This document shows, piece by piece, positions 38,928 through 51,154 of a stretch of DNA of 64,000 nucleotides. The notes beneath the pieces are model-generated. The model saw only the letters and a list, made by a program, of their open reading frames with translations, made no database searches and was not told the origin of the DNA. A program made the position numbers and the translations under genes. Every line of letters begins with the position of its first letter. Positions within the stretch are counted from its first letter, which is position 1. Source of the stretch: Mangifera indica (Eukaryota > Streptophyta > Magnoliopsida > Sapindales > Anacardiaceae). Location: assembly GCF_011075055.1 (NCBI RefSeq), contig NC_058137.1, positions 2,294,001 to 2,358,000 of the forward strand, in the 5' to 3' direction.

Positions 38928-40030
38928 CTCTGTTCTCTTTCCTCCACGATTTGATTAATTTGATGACTGCAAATCAAGCCAATCGGATTGTGATTATCTT
39001 GTTGTATCTGTAGAGTTTCTTGATATATTGTTCTATTTCTGAAAGATATTTCTTATTTAAAAGGAAAATATGATTTAATAGTTGAAAGTCTACGAGAAGA
39101 GTGGCAGAAAAAAAATTTATCTTTTTATATATTTTATTGAGGTTGAGAGGGAGTTTAATATTGTGTTAAATGGAGTGCTCAGCCAGATTATAAAAGAACC
39201 AGTTGCAGGGAAAATGGAGACAGCTTCTCAGTGAGTACCTTAAACAGAAGGAAAGGAAGAGAAAAAAGAAAGAGAAAATAGTATAATATAGAAGAGTCAG
39301 TGGTGGAGATGAGGCCAGGTTCATCCTTTTTGGTGACGAGTGAGACGATGGAAAATTATTATACAAGCTTCAGCTATGCCCTTTACAGGGAGGAATACAG
39401 GGTGGAAGATGAAGTATTAAACAAGGCAAAGGTTTTAGCTTTTCAGATCTTTATTCAAACATCAAATCTCTACGATCCCATCTGAAAAAAGTTGGCTATT
39501 CTTTTCATTTTTAGAAGGAACAAACAACATGATTTAGATATTACTACGAAAAGAAAGATTCACAGTTTTCATATCTATGTAAGTGATGTGTACATGAAAT
39601 ATTCAGAGAGAAACGACATTGCCAATCAGAGAACAAAATCAAACAGACAGACGATGAAAAGAGAAAAGACGGTAAAAAGAAGCAATAATTGCATTAAAGG
39701 AACGAAGAAAGCGGGAGTAAAGAGGGACTTACAGAGAAATTATAGATGTGAAGTTTCAGAGAGACGGATGAAACAGATTATACACGCTTTCAGAACAAAA
39801 AGACCCTTTTTAACATGAATTTTCTTCTCTTTTCTCGAGCTTTCTTTTTCGTCTCTGGTGAGACAAGAGAGAGAGAGAGAGAGAGAGAGAGGCAGGGACG
39901 ACAAACCTACAAAGTGATGTGAGTTTTTGTTGCCTGGATTGGTTGGTTGGGAAGAAGCGAATGCCAGAGCAAGATTTGGGGGCGTTCCTCGTAAAAGCAA
40001 AAAGGAAAGGTTAGTTCTCAAATTTATAAG
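38928..40030 (-). promoter_or_regulatory. Leader and promoter of the 5-phosphatase gene
   Basis: An acceptor (GATTTGCAG on the minus strand, cut near 38969) precedes the ATG-bearing exon, and TATAAA on the minus strand (40023-40028) lies before a GC-richer stretch with a purine/pyrimidine microsatellite. This suggests a transcript starting near 39990 with an intron in its leader; a donor such as TTTAAG/GTACTC near 39240 is possible. No open frame here looks like a real protein. Confidence 0.4.
39866..39891. repeat. (AG)13 microsatellite
   Basis: Thirteen AG units, equivalent to (CT)n on the transcribed minus strand. CT tracts of this kind are common in plant 5'UTRs and core promoters, and this one lies within the inferred leader of the 5-phosphatase gene. 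Confidence 0.9.
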
Positions 40031-43000
40031 TCCTATTAAGACAAGGAGAGAGAAAACACAGAAAGGGTAAGAGAGTTGAGGGTTTTAACACTGCGACTGA
40101 GGACGTTGAAGTCAACACATTTTGGATTGAGGGCTTTTTTGTCATTTTAAATCATACATAAAATTATAAAAATATTTTAGATTAAAATAATAAATATAAA
40201 TAGAGACGAATATATATTATTATGTAATTAAATATTATTTTATTTATAATTTAAAATTATATTATTTTTTATATAACATTTTATATTTATTATTTATACC
40301 TATATTTTTCTTGCTATCAAATTATAATTAGATGTATTGCTCATTTTGAATTAAGGTAAATAGATGAAGAAATGATAGAAAGTCAGGGCATTTTGTTATG
40401 TTAGTGCGATTTGCCAACAATTTCCAAATTGGAGACGAAAAGAAGAAGAAAATGGAAATGCCCTTTTCACATATCCTAAATATTAGTAAAACCTTTTAAG
40501 AAGCTTTAAAAGCCCATTATTTTTTTCTAATTTCATTCAAAGATATTCTTAAAAAAAAATTATAAAATATGATAAGAATATCACATCATTTAATAAATTT
40601 AGCTCGTATCTAAATTATCTCTATTTTATTGATCTTTAATTTGATTTTGGTTGATAATTATCTAATACAATAAATACTTTGACATTTATATATTAATGAA
40701 TGATACGGCAATATCACATTAATTCCATAGACTTTAATTTTTCCTGAACTCATCATATAAAGGAATCGAATTATTATCTCTAATTCAAATTTCTTATGAA
40801 AAATAATAAGGTGACAAACTCGAAATATTGTCGGTTTCCATTAGCCACAGAGGCAAGTCAGTGAAATGCAACAGAAAGTTTGACCCTTGGTAAGGAATTT
40901 GAATGGATGGTCAAATCAGTTGCGAAGAAAAAGCAACTTTAGTGGGAGGGCTGATGTGGTCTCTGTTTACGGTAGTGCTTTGGTTGGACTGCCTACTTCA
41001 GTTCATCAGTTGGACCAGACAAAAGGAATTGCCTTGTCCACCACTTTTTTCAGTTTTACTCCTTCAAACCCACCCGCTTTCTGTTTCAAAATTTACACAC
41101 TCGTTCGTTTCTCCAATTCAAAATCAAGACTAAATTTGTAATTTAATTATAAAATGCCAACGCTGTAAGGGATTCAGATACAATTCATTGTAAAGCCTCG
41201 GTCAATGCATGAACTGTACTGTACTGTAATATATTTTTAATAATTAAATTTAAAATTTATTGAAGTTGCAGTGTCATGTAATATCCTTAGCGGTGACTGA
41301 GCCCCAAGCAATTATTCTGGGTTTAATGGCAAAGATTGTAGCAGCTATGGAGGTGACAGGTGATTAATGATTAACGTCCGTTTAAACAAGTAGAGTTTTG
41401 GAGAAACACAAAGTGACAAACCAGTTTGGTTTGGAAGAGACAGTGTCTTGATGTGGTGTTTACCTGTACGGATTTTTTTCACAATCCAATCCAATCATTG
41501 AATACGGCGTCGGAGGGAGGGTGAGAAAGGAGAAGCCATCTGATTTGATTAGCTGCGTTTGTCAAATCGTTGTCACCTTCTTCTTCTTCTCCTTGCGAAA
41601 GTACTGTATATAACGATGATGATGCTAAAAGATGAGAGTAAACAATGATGGTGGAGGATAAAATGTATCATTAAAATGGGTGTTTAGATAAGATAATATA
41701 TTTTTTATTATTTAATTTATAAATAATAAAAAAATTTAATAATCTTCTATCATAAATAGTAATGTGATATATAATATAAAAAATAATATAAATACTATAT
41801 TTACATCAATCATTTAAAGATTATTAAGTAATCATAATTTTATTATAACTACATTTTATTTATTACTTTTTTAAAACAAAAATAATCTTATTTTTAATTT
41901 ATATAATAAATAATATAAAAAATATTTTAAAATAATAATACCTAAACCCAAGAGTATTTAATTAAAATAATATATTAGTACTTTTTATTACTTTTAATCA
42001 AATATAATAATTATTTATATCTATCTATTTTATTAAATATAATAATATTTTATATTTAATAATTCTCAAATAAATTTATTAATTTTAATAATAAAACCGT
42101 TATTAAACTAAATGTCTCCTAAAAATGTTAGAAAGTGGAATCGTATATGAATGAGAGAGTAGGTGATGTGAGACGATGATAGTAAAAGATATTAAAAATC
42201 TGAAAATGATGAAAATAGGGACAAAAAAATTGGTCAAAAGATTTGGTTGGGTGAAATGATTTTATTTTCTTTTTGCGCAATAATTTTATTGCTAATGGAT
42301 GATGAGTTAACAAATATATTTTTCAAGGTTAAAAAGAAAAAAATATTAATAAAAATAATAATATGGCTTTTTAATAAATTATAAAATAAGTTTTACTCCA
42401 CTTATCACATAATTGTGATACAAAATCAATTAGTAATGTTCATGCAACAAACTATGAAACTTCCTTATTGAATAATGTAACTGGATGTGACATGAGATGA
42501 ATTATTACTCATCAAATTTCAATATAAAAATATGCAGCCAAGAAGGACCAAATTCATCAATTGTGTTCACTTTATCTGTGTACTTATTTTATATAGTAAA
42601 AAAAATATATATAATTTTATTAATTTAAGATATAAATTTTTAGAATGAAAGATCGTTATTTTTTCCTCATAAAAAATTTAAATTTTGGAGAATTATTTAG
42701 TTTGGGAACGGCTCAAGATTATTGTTTTTCATTTATCAAAAAAAAAAATATATATAACTTGAGGGATTTATATATCTGATAAAATTTAATATGATTTATT
42801 AATCTAATACGAAAAAACTTAGGTCATACTAATGGCAAACTAGGCCGGTTCTTAGAGTTTACTTTAAAATTACTTATAAAAGTAAACTTCATTTGTACAT
42901 TTGGTAGCTTTTAGTACCTTTTAAAAAGTAACATAATCAAAAAATTAATCGTTACATCAACATGGTTCATTTTATTAATGCTGTTGCGCACCCTTCATGG

Positions 43001-43319
43001 ACTCAGAGCACAAGCCTGGATTGTATTGGACACGTGCCAAGAGCTAGTTACATAAGATTTGTACAGTCACAGATTAAACAATAAGAAAGGTAAAAAAAAT
43101 TACTTAAAAATAAATGGAAATCCAATTACATCAATTTGTACTGTTTAAATTAAATAGTGGGATAAATGTTGCGTGCTTTGGTCATGTATCCCAGGAGATA
43201 AACAAGGATTAATTAAGTTAATCTTTTTCCCTACTGCACTAATTATTATATTAAATTTGGGGCTGGATTTTAGTGAGTCTGCCCAATGGTTGAGGAGAAA
43301 GTGTCACAATGATCTCTTA
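40031..43319. other. AT-rich intergenic DNA, no gene seen
   Basis: Very AT-rich, especially 41690-42110 and 42590-42800. Short open frames at 40887-41141 and 42128-42313 carry no recognisable motifs and lack splice or promoter support. Confidence 0.45.
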
Positions 43320-43440
43320 ACTGAGGTCGTCGTGGCCTGGTGGTAGTGGCGCTGCCGGATTCTCTGAATCAGGCCTGAAACCTAACCCTAAGTAATTGAT
43401 TAATTAAAATAAAATTAAGGTTCTTTCATTTGATAAAAGG
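43320..43440 (+). mobile_element. SINE-like remnant with tRNA-like box A and weak box B
   Basis: GTCGTGGCCTGGTGGTAGTG at about 43328-43347 resembles a Pol III box A (TGGCNNAGTGG). About 35 bases downstream GGCCTGAAACC resembles a decayed box B (GGTTCGAANCC). This spacing and base content fit the head of a tRNA-derived SINE. The block is much GC-richer than its surroundings and is followed by an A/T-rich tail. No target duplication was identified, and no intact tRNA cloverleaf can be drawn. Confidence 0.35.
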
Positions 43441-46400
43441 ACACCTTATGGGAAACAGTAGGCAGGGAATTGCGTCATTCACAAAGACTTTCTTACATAT
43501 GGAAGATAGCAACCTAGATAAGGATGTACTCCACAGAGCTTAATGTGAACGCAATTTAATTTAAAAATAATTCAAAAACAAAATAGTTAGTTTGTAATTA
43601 CTTTGAAATAAATAAGTGGAAGTTCGAAAATATATAATTTTAGAAATGATTTAAATTAAATTGATCTTAAATATTTAAATTAATTCAAATTTAATTTATT
43701 TTATGAAAATAAGTTTAATTCTTGATTTAAACTCAATTTCTTCAATGTTAACTGGAATTTGAGTTTAATTAATAGCTTCAATCAAATTATATAAGATAAA
43801 TCTAATTCTTACCTAAGAGTTTGAGGCCTTGTAATTCATGTTTATATTATATCTCTAATAAAATTTCATATTGTATTGGATTTGACTTTAAAAATCTATT
43901 GAAATTATCTTATTTAAACTGAAGTGACAAAATGTTGTTCCTCATAAAAGCACGATTATAAGGCATGCCTCATAAAAATTAGGTTATGTCGAGGCTCGTA
44001 AAAAAGGTTTATAGACAGACTCACAAAAGTTGAAAAAACTATAAAAAAAATTAAACAATAAAATAATTTTGGGGAATCCACCTATCAAACACACAAGTTG
44101 GCTTGCCAATAGGCCTAACACACAATGCTATGAATAGTATTTTGAACCTTAGTAGTTAGATATAGTCCTACTAAGACTAGTAAATATTTACATGTCATGA
44201 CAAATTTTACCTATTGTGTCACGATTCGACTTACCACTGGCTCTACATTCGAATACATTCTAGTTTTTTTTTTTCTTTTTTTGAAAGGATATAAGGGAAA
44301 AGTACGTATGATATGATGAACCTTAACATTGCATTTCAAGATAGGAAATAATTTGTTCAGGCCGCTGAGTACATTTGCAATTTGTACTTGAACAGTTCAA
44401 AGTCGTGTTTTTGACGTCCAAAACTGTTTGATATGATACAAGAAGAAGCAATATTGACCTCCATTAGAAGCTTCGATAGCTCTGTGCGTTTCCAATTGGT
44501 GCATCTGTCACACGTTCACCCTAATCAAAATCAAATCCATGCTTCTTTGCACTTACATTTTGCCACGTGATGGATCAAATCTTTTTGACGAACGCAATAT
44601 AACAACTATATTGGAAACACCTCCATATGTGGAAGCATATCATTGGCTCAAACTTAGCAATTTTTATTTGTGTCCCCAAATCTTTCTTGACTTAGTCGTT
44701 TAGTGCGTCAGATTATAGGAAAATTACCCTTAATCAATTACTTTTTGTTGATCTCCCACATTGCACGATGCTTGAAATTACTAAATGGCACCAACTGATT
44801 TGTCTCTTCTTCATGTGTTGTTGGGCAAAACGTGATTCATGTACCAGCACTTGAACGAACACACAAGACTCAAGTGCTCGAGGGTTGGTCCATTTCAGAT
44901 GCAAAATATATTTGTTTGTGTTTGTTGAGAAGTTCTTTAGTTCTTGATGAACCAATCATTGGCTGGTGGGGCTAAAGATGTTAACTGGAGGTGCATCCAT
45001 TAACATATTTTAAGCAAGTTATTTAGGTTGAACATATGGTACAAAGGGCATCTACCTATTCAGAATTCTAGCATTCCTCCAAGGCATTTTGCCCTGTCAA
45101 ACGGAATATAGCTAACCTAATATAGTTGGTGTTCATCGGTGTTAGGTTATGATGTTGGGTTTATCGATGATGATATGGGTTTTTTGTGGTTATAGTCATA
45201 GATTTAAAACTTAAATCAAACTAATTGGTTGGGGTGATCTAATCGAAATTTGGTAGGGTGAATTGTGGTCCACTCGTTGGAAATCTCTTGATTTGCAATA
45301 AAAAAAATTCAATTTTTTTTTTGTGCAAAGTTTTCAACTTTTGCACAAGGTGGGAAAACCACCAAGCCAAAAACTTAATCTCATCCATTAATATAGCGTG
45401 TATATATCATAAAACCAAGTTTATTTATATGTTAAATCAATTTAAATTATATATTTAATGATTAATTATATAAAATTGTTTCAAATATTATTTTAAATAT
45501 TTATTTAAAAAGTTTACCTATCCGATTATCAATTGAATTGGACCGACCTTTTATCCTAAATTCAAAATCACTCAATCATTTAATGATACATATAAATATG
45601 TACTCATTTATATCCTCAAAATGAGTACCCATTGTTTTATTGATATAATAATTAAGAAGTTTAATTATCTGTTAATGGTGCTCCTGCTGAGCTCAGTAGA
45701 GGAAGCTTATTGTTTAAACTATTACTGATCAGATAGTTATTAATTGGATCGTTCTCTCTAATAAAAAAATAGTGCTTCACATTCTCGCACAGAGTATATA
45801 CTGGCTCTCATGTGCCCACACCAACAGAACGACAGATTGATCGGTGGCCCATCAATCAATATTCCCATTGAACCACTTTCGTTTTCTAGCTCAAGGAGAG
45901 AAGAATTAACGAAGAACCTCCATTGATCATCTGAAAATCATTTAAATACTGCCATTTTTAATAAGAAAGGAGATGGAAAGAATAAATAAAAAACAAGGGC
46001 TTGATTAGGGTGCTTGAAAATTGAACATTAACATGAACGAAAAGTGGATTAGTTAAGACTGATTAAGATCATGAAGTGCCCTAATCATTATTTCCATAAA
46101 TAGTTAAGTGGGATTTCAAGTCACTTTTATTATCATTACAGTTATGATGTGATTCTAAAGCATTATTGCTTCAATGGTTTCGAGCTTCATCTTCTTGCAT
46201 GGGCCATGCTGAGAGCCGATTAATTTCTGTAACTCCTAGCTATCGCCCTTCAGCCTGCTTAATTAGTTGCTAATCATGATTATTAAAATGTTTACATGGT
46301 TTGAAACGTAACTTAATTAGATGGTTTTCTTTAGTATTTCTTCTAAAGAATGCAACTAGAAAGAGCAAATACTTTAATGGAGATTCAAAGCTTCAAACCC

Positions 46401-47571
46401 TAAGTGGTCCAAAAGCAATGAGGGACGAAGGAGAAGCTCCAAAGTCTCCAATAACCTAAGCAATGACGCCATTTGCTTGTCTCCTTCTTCGCCACCGGCC
46501 GATAAAAAACATGATTCAGATTATTATGATAGATCTAAGGCATAAAACTTTTTTCAAACAACCCTTTGATTAGATTATTTAAATAATGTAGGTGAGTTTT
46601 AACATTATTATATGGTCGAATTCTAGTATTGTGACAAATGGGGGAGCTTAAATGTTGTTAATAATTTTTAATTAGGTAATTATTATGCTTAATTAAGATA
46701 GTTAACTTTTATACTGGCTCAACTATGGCAACCTACTGGTTCCATTCATTGATCATGATTCATGACAGATTTTTTGGGACCGCCTTACTAAACTAGTTAG
46801 CCAATTTGCTTCTTAATCTTGATCATACAATTATTAATGAAGTCATAGTCAGCAAAATTTCAGGCTGGGATGGTTGATCTGACAGTAATTTTCAGTTTAA
46901 GCAATAATTAGTATAAGATATTCTATTAATTAAGCCATTAATCCTAATCTCTATACTTCTTGTCCAAATTAATTAAATTTCCCTACGTCACAATTAGCAG
47001 ACAATGATTTGATTAGGATTTAGTGTCGTAGTCATAGAGTTGCCCTAATCGGCTAAGAGACATTTATCTAAAGGAAACCGATTTTAAACATTAATTTAAT
47101 GTTAATTAAGGATCTAATTGGACCGCCAAATGTCAATTAATTATATCTTTCAAGGGAAGAAAATGATCGACGTTGCAGTTTTGAAATTACAATACCTTTC
47201 AAGAGGCAGCATGCAGGTTCATTGGCGACCAAAATTTAAAAAAAAAAAAATCCTGCAGGAGATTAATGACTGAAGCCCTGATTTCAGTAACCTAATGTCG
47301 GTTTTAATTCATAATTAGGTTTCCCAACAAGTAATTAATTATCTTAATTAATGTGAGAGTTCACTTTCATTTATATGACTGAAAGTGGTGCTTAAAAAGC
47401 TAATGGATGATAAGTTTTAACTGTTCAAGTAGGGTTTTTGATAATTATAGGTGGGACTTGTGATTAATTTCATGATTAATGTCCAACTCATGCCAAGTCC
47501 TCTTAGCACGCCTTTACATGAAAATTTGATTAAACTAATTAAGCAAAAGAGATTAAATCCTAGCCAACCAT
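43441..47571. other. AT-rich intergenic DNA, no gene seen
   Basis: No coding segment, RNA gene or bounded repeat could be supported. A minus-strand frame at 44734-44955 has no recognisable motifs. A slightly GC-richer patch at 46390-46510 is unexplained. Confidence 0.4.
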
Positions 47572-47591
47572 TCTCTCTCTCTCTCTCTCTA

Positions 47592-47622
<31 letters not shown>

Positions 47623-47638
47623 CACACACACACACACT
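47572..47638. repeat. Compound microsatellite (TC)n-(AC)n-(AT)n-(AC)n
   Basis: About nine TC units are followed by runs of AC, AT and AC again, interrupted only by single bases. Open frames on both strands across it are artefacts of the dinucleotide repeats. It would be a polymorphic marker. Confidence 0.95.
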
Positions 47639-50423
47639 CATACTTGCTAAAAGTTTTACAGTACAAAATTAATCATTTCCTCTCCATTGTCTTGTATTTT
47701 AATTTTCTATTCAACTGTTCAAGATTCAAAAGGTTTAAGCAATCAAATTTTTTTTTTTTATATACGCGAAGACTCTGTTCATATTTATTGAATGGATAAA
47801 CTCATGATATAATAATCAGATTCACAATCATTATATCAGATAAATCAAAATTTCATCGTATCAGGAAGCAATCAAAATTATCTTTAATTATTGTTTAGCA
47901 TCAAAATCTTACTGTAATTTAAACATAATAATCACTGGTTTTACTTAGTCAAACTGAATATGTAATATTCAATAACGCTGAAGTTGAAACATACCTTCCA
48001 CGAGGCATTCACGAGAGCTTGCATTGCATCACTTCAACAAGCGGGGTGAGCAATTGATTTTAAAAAGAAAATAAAAATAAAAATATATATTATATTTAAT
48101 AAAGCAGATATCATTGATATATGTACAAAATATATTTTTATTTTAGACATAAATATAAGCTAGAGGTTAATATAATATTGCAATTTGCAAAGGCATTGAG
48201 TTAATTATTTTCATTGACATGGTTTTGAAAGTAGTATTTTAGACTTAAATACTACTTCTGAGGCTGAACTTAAGTTCTGGCCACAAGATTATAGATAAAT
48301 CATTTAGTCTTTGTCATTTATTTTGGTTCAAACCACTTTTGTCTAAGCATGATTACATGCTCTAGAGTTGTCTAGAGATTTTAATTTAATTTGTGGGTTA
48401 AGCTCTAGAATTAATAAGTTGATTAAGATAATGGAGATGAAGTACTGCTGAATTGTATATCAGAATTTATAATACGTATGCATCTCATTCAAAGTGTACT
48501 ATAAAATCTATAGACATTTTGGGCATTCTTATTATGATAATACAACCAACATAGATGAAGCCTCATTTTCAAAAATTAATTCAAATACCCTTCGGTTACG
48601 AAGATATTCATAATATTAGTTTCAAGGTGAAAGTTTGAGTTTGAGCTTCTGTCACGCTTATAAAACTTTGATTTACATTATGTAGTAGTTGTGGGTCTGA
48701 TTATTGTGTTTTGGATTTATCCGTATGAGAAATATGGGTGAGGTCCTCGGTTATAAAAAAATTCATAATATTAGATCTTATATTCCTAAGGTTAAGTTTG
48801 GGGCAATTGTAGGAGGAATCCAAACCCTAGTTTGGTACCTAATCTATTCTTCAAGTCAATATATGTTGTGCGGTCAAAACTCCTTTAAACTTATTTAAAC
48901 TTAGGAAATGACACTGAAGATGTAACTAGTTATTATATAGTGACTAGTTATGCAAACAACGTATAAGTAATTAGTTGTGTCATCTACCAATTAATTAACT
49001 CAAATTGGTAGATAAAAGTTTATCTGTCTAAAAATGACGAAAATGATAAATTTTAGCAATTACGTGATCCATTTAATCACTATACTAATCATAACATCAT
49101 TATCTTCTATTTTATCAAAATAATATGATTAGTGAATCCCTTTTAGATAACTAGATTTGAAGTAATAGGATCCATGATATATCTCTTATGTATTTTTCTC
49201 ATTAAACTTTACATGTTGGTCTTATAGTTGAAGGATTCTACGAAATTTAGGGTATTCCAAAATATTTTAAAAAAACTCTTACCAACGCTTATTTAAAGTT
49301 ATTCTATTAAACTCATAACATAATAATAAACATAAACTCTTAAACAATGAGTCGAAACACTCATTAATGATTATATAAAAGTATATTGCCAGACGATAAC
49401 CCTACTCATTTTCACCTCGTTGTATAACATCACACTTTTCTTATCGCTACAAATCTTTATATCGGCAATATAATATGACATCTTTTTCTTCTTTTGAGAC
49501 AATTTTATGTTTCAAACTTAACCACGCGTGAAGATTCTGAAATTTCTAATCTATAGGTAAACGGTAAATGAATATCTCAGTTTGTTGGGCCAAAATAAAT
49601 CCAAGCTGAAACCAAATCAACGACGAGGCGTAAGCCCGTTAGCCAACACTAGAGATGGGCCCATAACATTTCAAAATTCAGGACAACTATTTTGTTTCAG
49701 TTGGCGTGTCTAAGTAAAAAGGCAAACCGTGTTTAGCGCTTAAATAACCATTAAAAGACGGCTAAATTTTGAAATTATCTTCCATTTTTGTCAATTGGTC
49801 AATCACCGACCACTACTGATACGCAATTATATTCCACCCATTGTTTCTAAAATTAGACCAATTATCAAATTAATTATTATATATTTTTTAAATAATACTA
49901 AACATTTATCACTTTTTTAACATAAAATATATGAAATATATAAAATATAATTTTAAATATATTAATTAAACAATTAACATTTTATTATATAGATTAAGAA
50001 AAAAAAAATAATTACAAATTTTTTATTTTAAATGGTTTTTTCAGTTAAATAAATTTATCAAATTTTATTGAATTTTAAATAAATTAATATTTATATATAA
50101 ATCAAATTAAATATAAACTAATTCACAATTCAATTGATCAAACCGAGATCCAAACAACCTTATTCGGATTTAAAAACACTGATTCCAGCTCAACTCGTCT
50201 TTGCAAGAATGAATGCTCATAGTGAGCAACACGTTATGAGTAATAATTGTGAAAAGTCAAAGTAACAACTCAAAAATATTGATTTACCAAAAAAATAAAA
50301 TAGTTAAATCTTTACATTAATCATAAAAAAAAAAAAAAAAAAAGTGAAATCTCAACATCTTGTACATGAAATAAATGAATGAAAAAATGTCTCTAATTAG
50401 AAAAAAAAAAAATATAACAAAAA
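47639..50423. other. AT-rich intergenic DNA, no gene seen
   Basis: No gene could be supported. A short minus-strand segment near 47990-48050 (MQALVNASWK followed by a GTATGT donor-like site) looks exon-like but has no partner. The last 100 bases hold the 3'UTR of the zinc-finger gene, including poly-A/T runs near 50330. Confidence 0.4.
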
Positions 50424-50900
50424 TCAAATCAACAGATCTATCTTAGGGGCCTTGTTCCCGAACAAGAACTCCAAGTCATTCTCTAACGGAGTCAAATTCA
50501 AGTCCAACCCGAAAATCCTCCTGCTATTTGATCTCACCAGCATCGGCAACTTCGAAACGACAGCACTTTCAGCCATGTTGGCGGTTCTGTGGCGCCTCAT
50601 GTGACCCCCTAATGCTTGCCCCAAAGGGAACTCTTGTCCACATATCGAACACTCATGCAGTTTTGGTTTTTTCTCACCGTCGGTCTTATCTCCTCCCATT
50701 GATCTCGGCCGTTTGTGGCTTGCTCGGTGGCCTCCCAGAGCTTGAAACGACGGGAACTGACGATTGCATGTCTTGCACTCGTAAACCTCCATTGCCGGAA
50801 GCTTTTTCTGCTTGGCTTCAATGCTGTGAGAGAGCAACATTAAGCAGTTCGCCATGGCTAATTGCTCCACCATCTGCCCATTTTCTCTTTCTCTCTTCAT
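50424..50900 (-). CDS. C2H2 zinc-finger repressor, ZAT11-like
   Basis: An intronless 158-residue protein of the plant C1-2i class with two QALGGH-type fingers: [20 protein letters not shown] (about 40-59, completed by ASH) and [20 protein letters not shown] (about 81-100, completed by RRH). It starts [20 protein letters not shown], like ZAT11/ZAT12-type proteins, and carries an EAR repression motif [17 protein letters not shown] near the C-terminus (about 132-148), which recruits TOPLESS/SAP18-type corepressors in this family. The end (KAPKIDLLI) also resembles ZAT11. Such factors act in the nucleus as fast stress-response regulators. The opposite-strand frames are shadows. Confidence 0.95.
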   Translation of the reverse strand: MKRERENGQMVEQLAMANCLMLLSHSIEAKQKKLPAMEVYECKTCNRQFPSFQALGGHRASHKRPRSMGGDKTDGEKKPKLHECSICGQEFPLGQALGGHMRRHRTANMAESAVVSKLPMLVRSNSRRIFGLDLNLTPLENDLEFLFGNKAPKIDLLI

Positions 50901-50980
50901 GGCTAAAGCAGAAAATTTTATTACGGAAAGTATTGGGAATAATTTATTTCGATGGAGACAACAAACTCCAGGCGCCGGTA

Positions 50981-50987
50981 CTTATAG
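50981..50987 (-). promoter_or_regulatory. TATA box of the ZAT11-like gene
   Basis: CTATAAG on the minus strand within GGCCTATAAGTACCGG, 81 bases upstream of the ATG. This places transcription start near 50955 and a leader of about 55 bases. Confidence 0.6.
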
Positions 50988-51009
50988 GCCTTCAACGCTG
51001 ACTATTCTT

Positions 51010-51154
51010 TTGACCTCGCAATGTTTTTTTTACGTAATTAAATAACGAAAATACCCATTCAAAGGATCCAACGAACCATGTGTCCTACTCCTACTTCATC
51101 TTCATGGGGGAAAGTTTGACTGCTTTTTTGACTAAGCCCTTTTCGTAACACGTG
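51010..51154. promoter_or_regulatory. W-box cluster and G-box upstream of the ZAT11-like gene
   Basis: TTGACC at 51010-51015 and TTGACT at 51116-51121 and 51128-51133 are W-boxes bound by WRKY factors; the last two are 12 bp apart. CACGTG at 51149-51154 (in AACACGTGG) is a G-box/ABRE core. All lie within 260 bases of the start codon, which fits a stress-inducible gene. The assignment is by motif only. Confidence 0.5.

Noticed and set aside
39740..40021. 93-codon minus-strand frame with a (SL)n run
   Set aside because: The frame is kept open by the AG microsatellite and probably lies in the untranslated leader of the 5-phosphatase gene.
46390..46510. Possible miRNA hairpin with AGGAGAAGC and GCTTGTCTCCTTC segments
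   Set aside because: The complementarity is short and interrupted, and no known plant miRNA sequence is present.
47417..47672. Frames of 73-74 codons with Cys-Val and His-Thr runs
   Set aside because: Produced by the compound dinucleotide microsatellite.
47985..48055. Exon-like minus-strand segment (MQALVNASWK followed by GTATGT)
   Set aside because: Too short, no acceptor or partner exon, and no family recognised.
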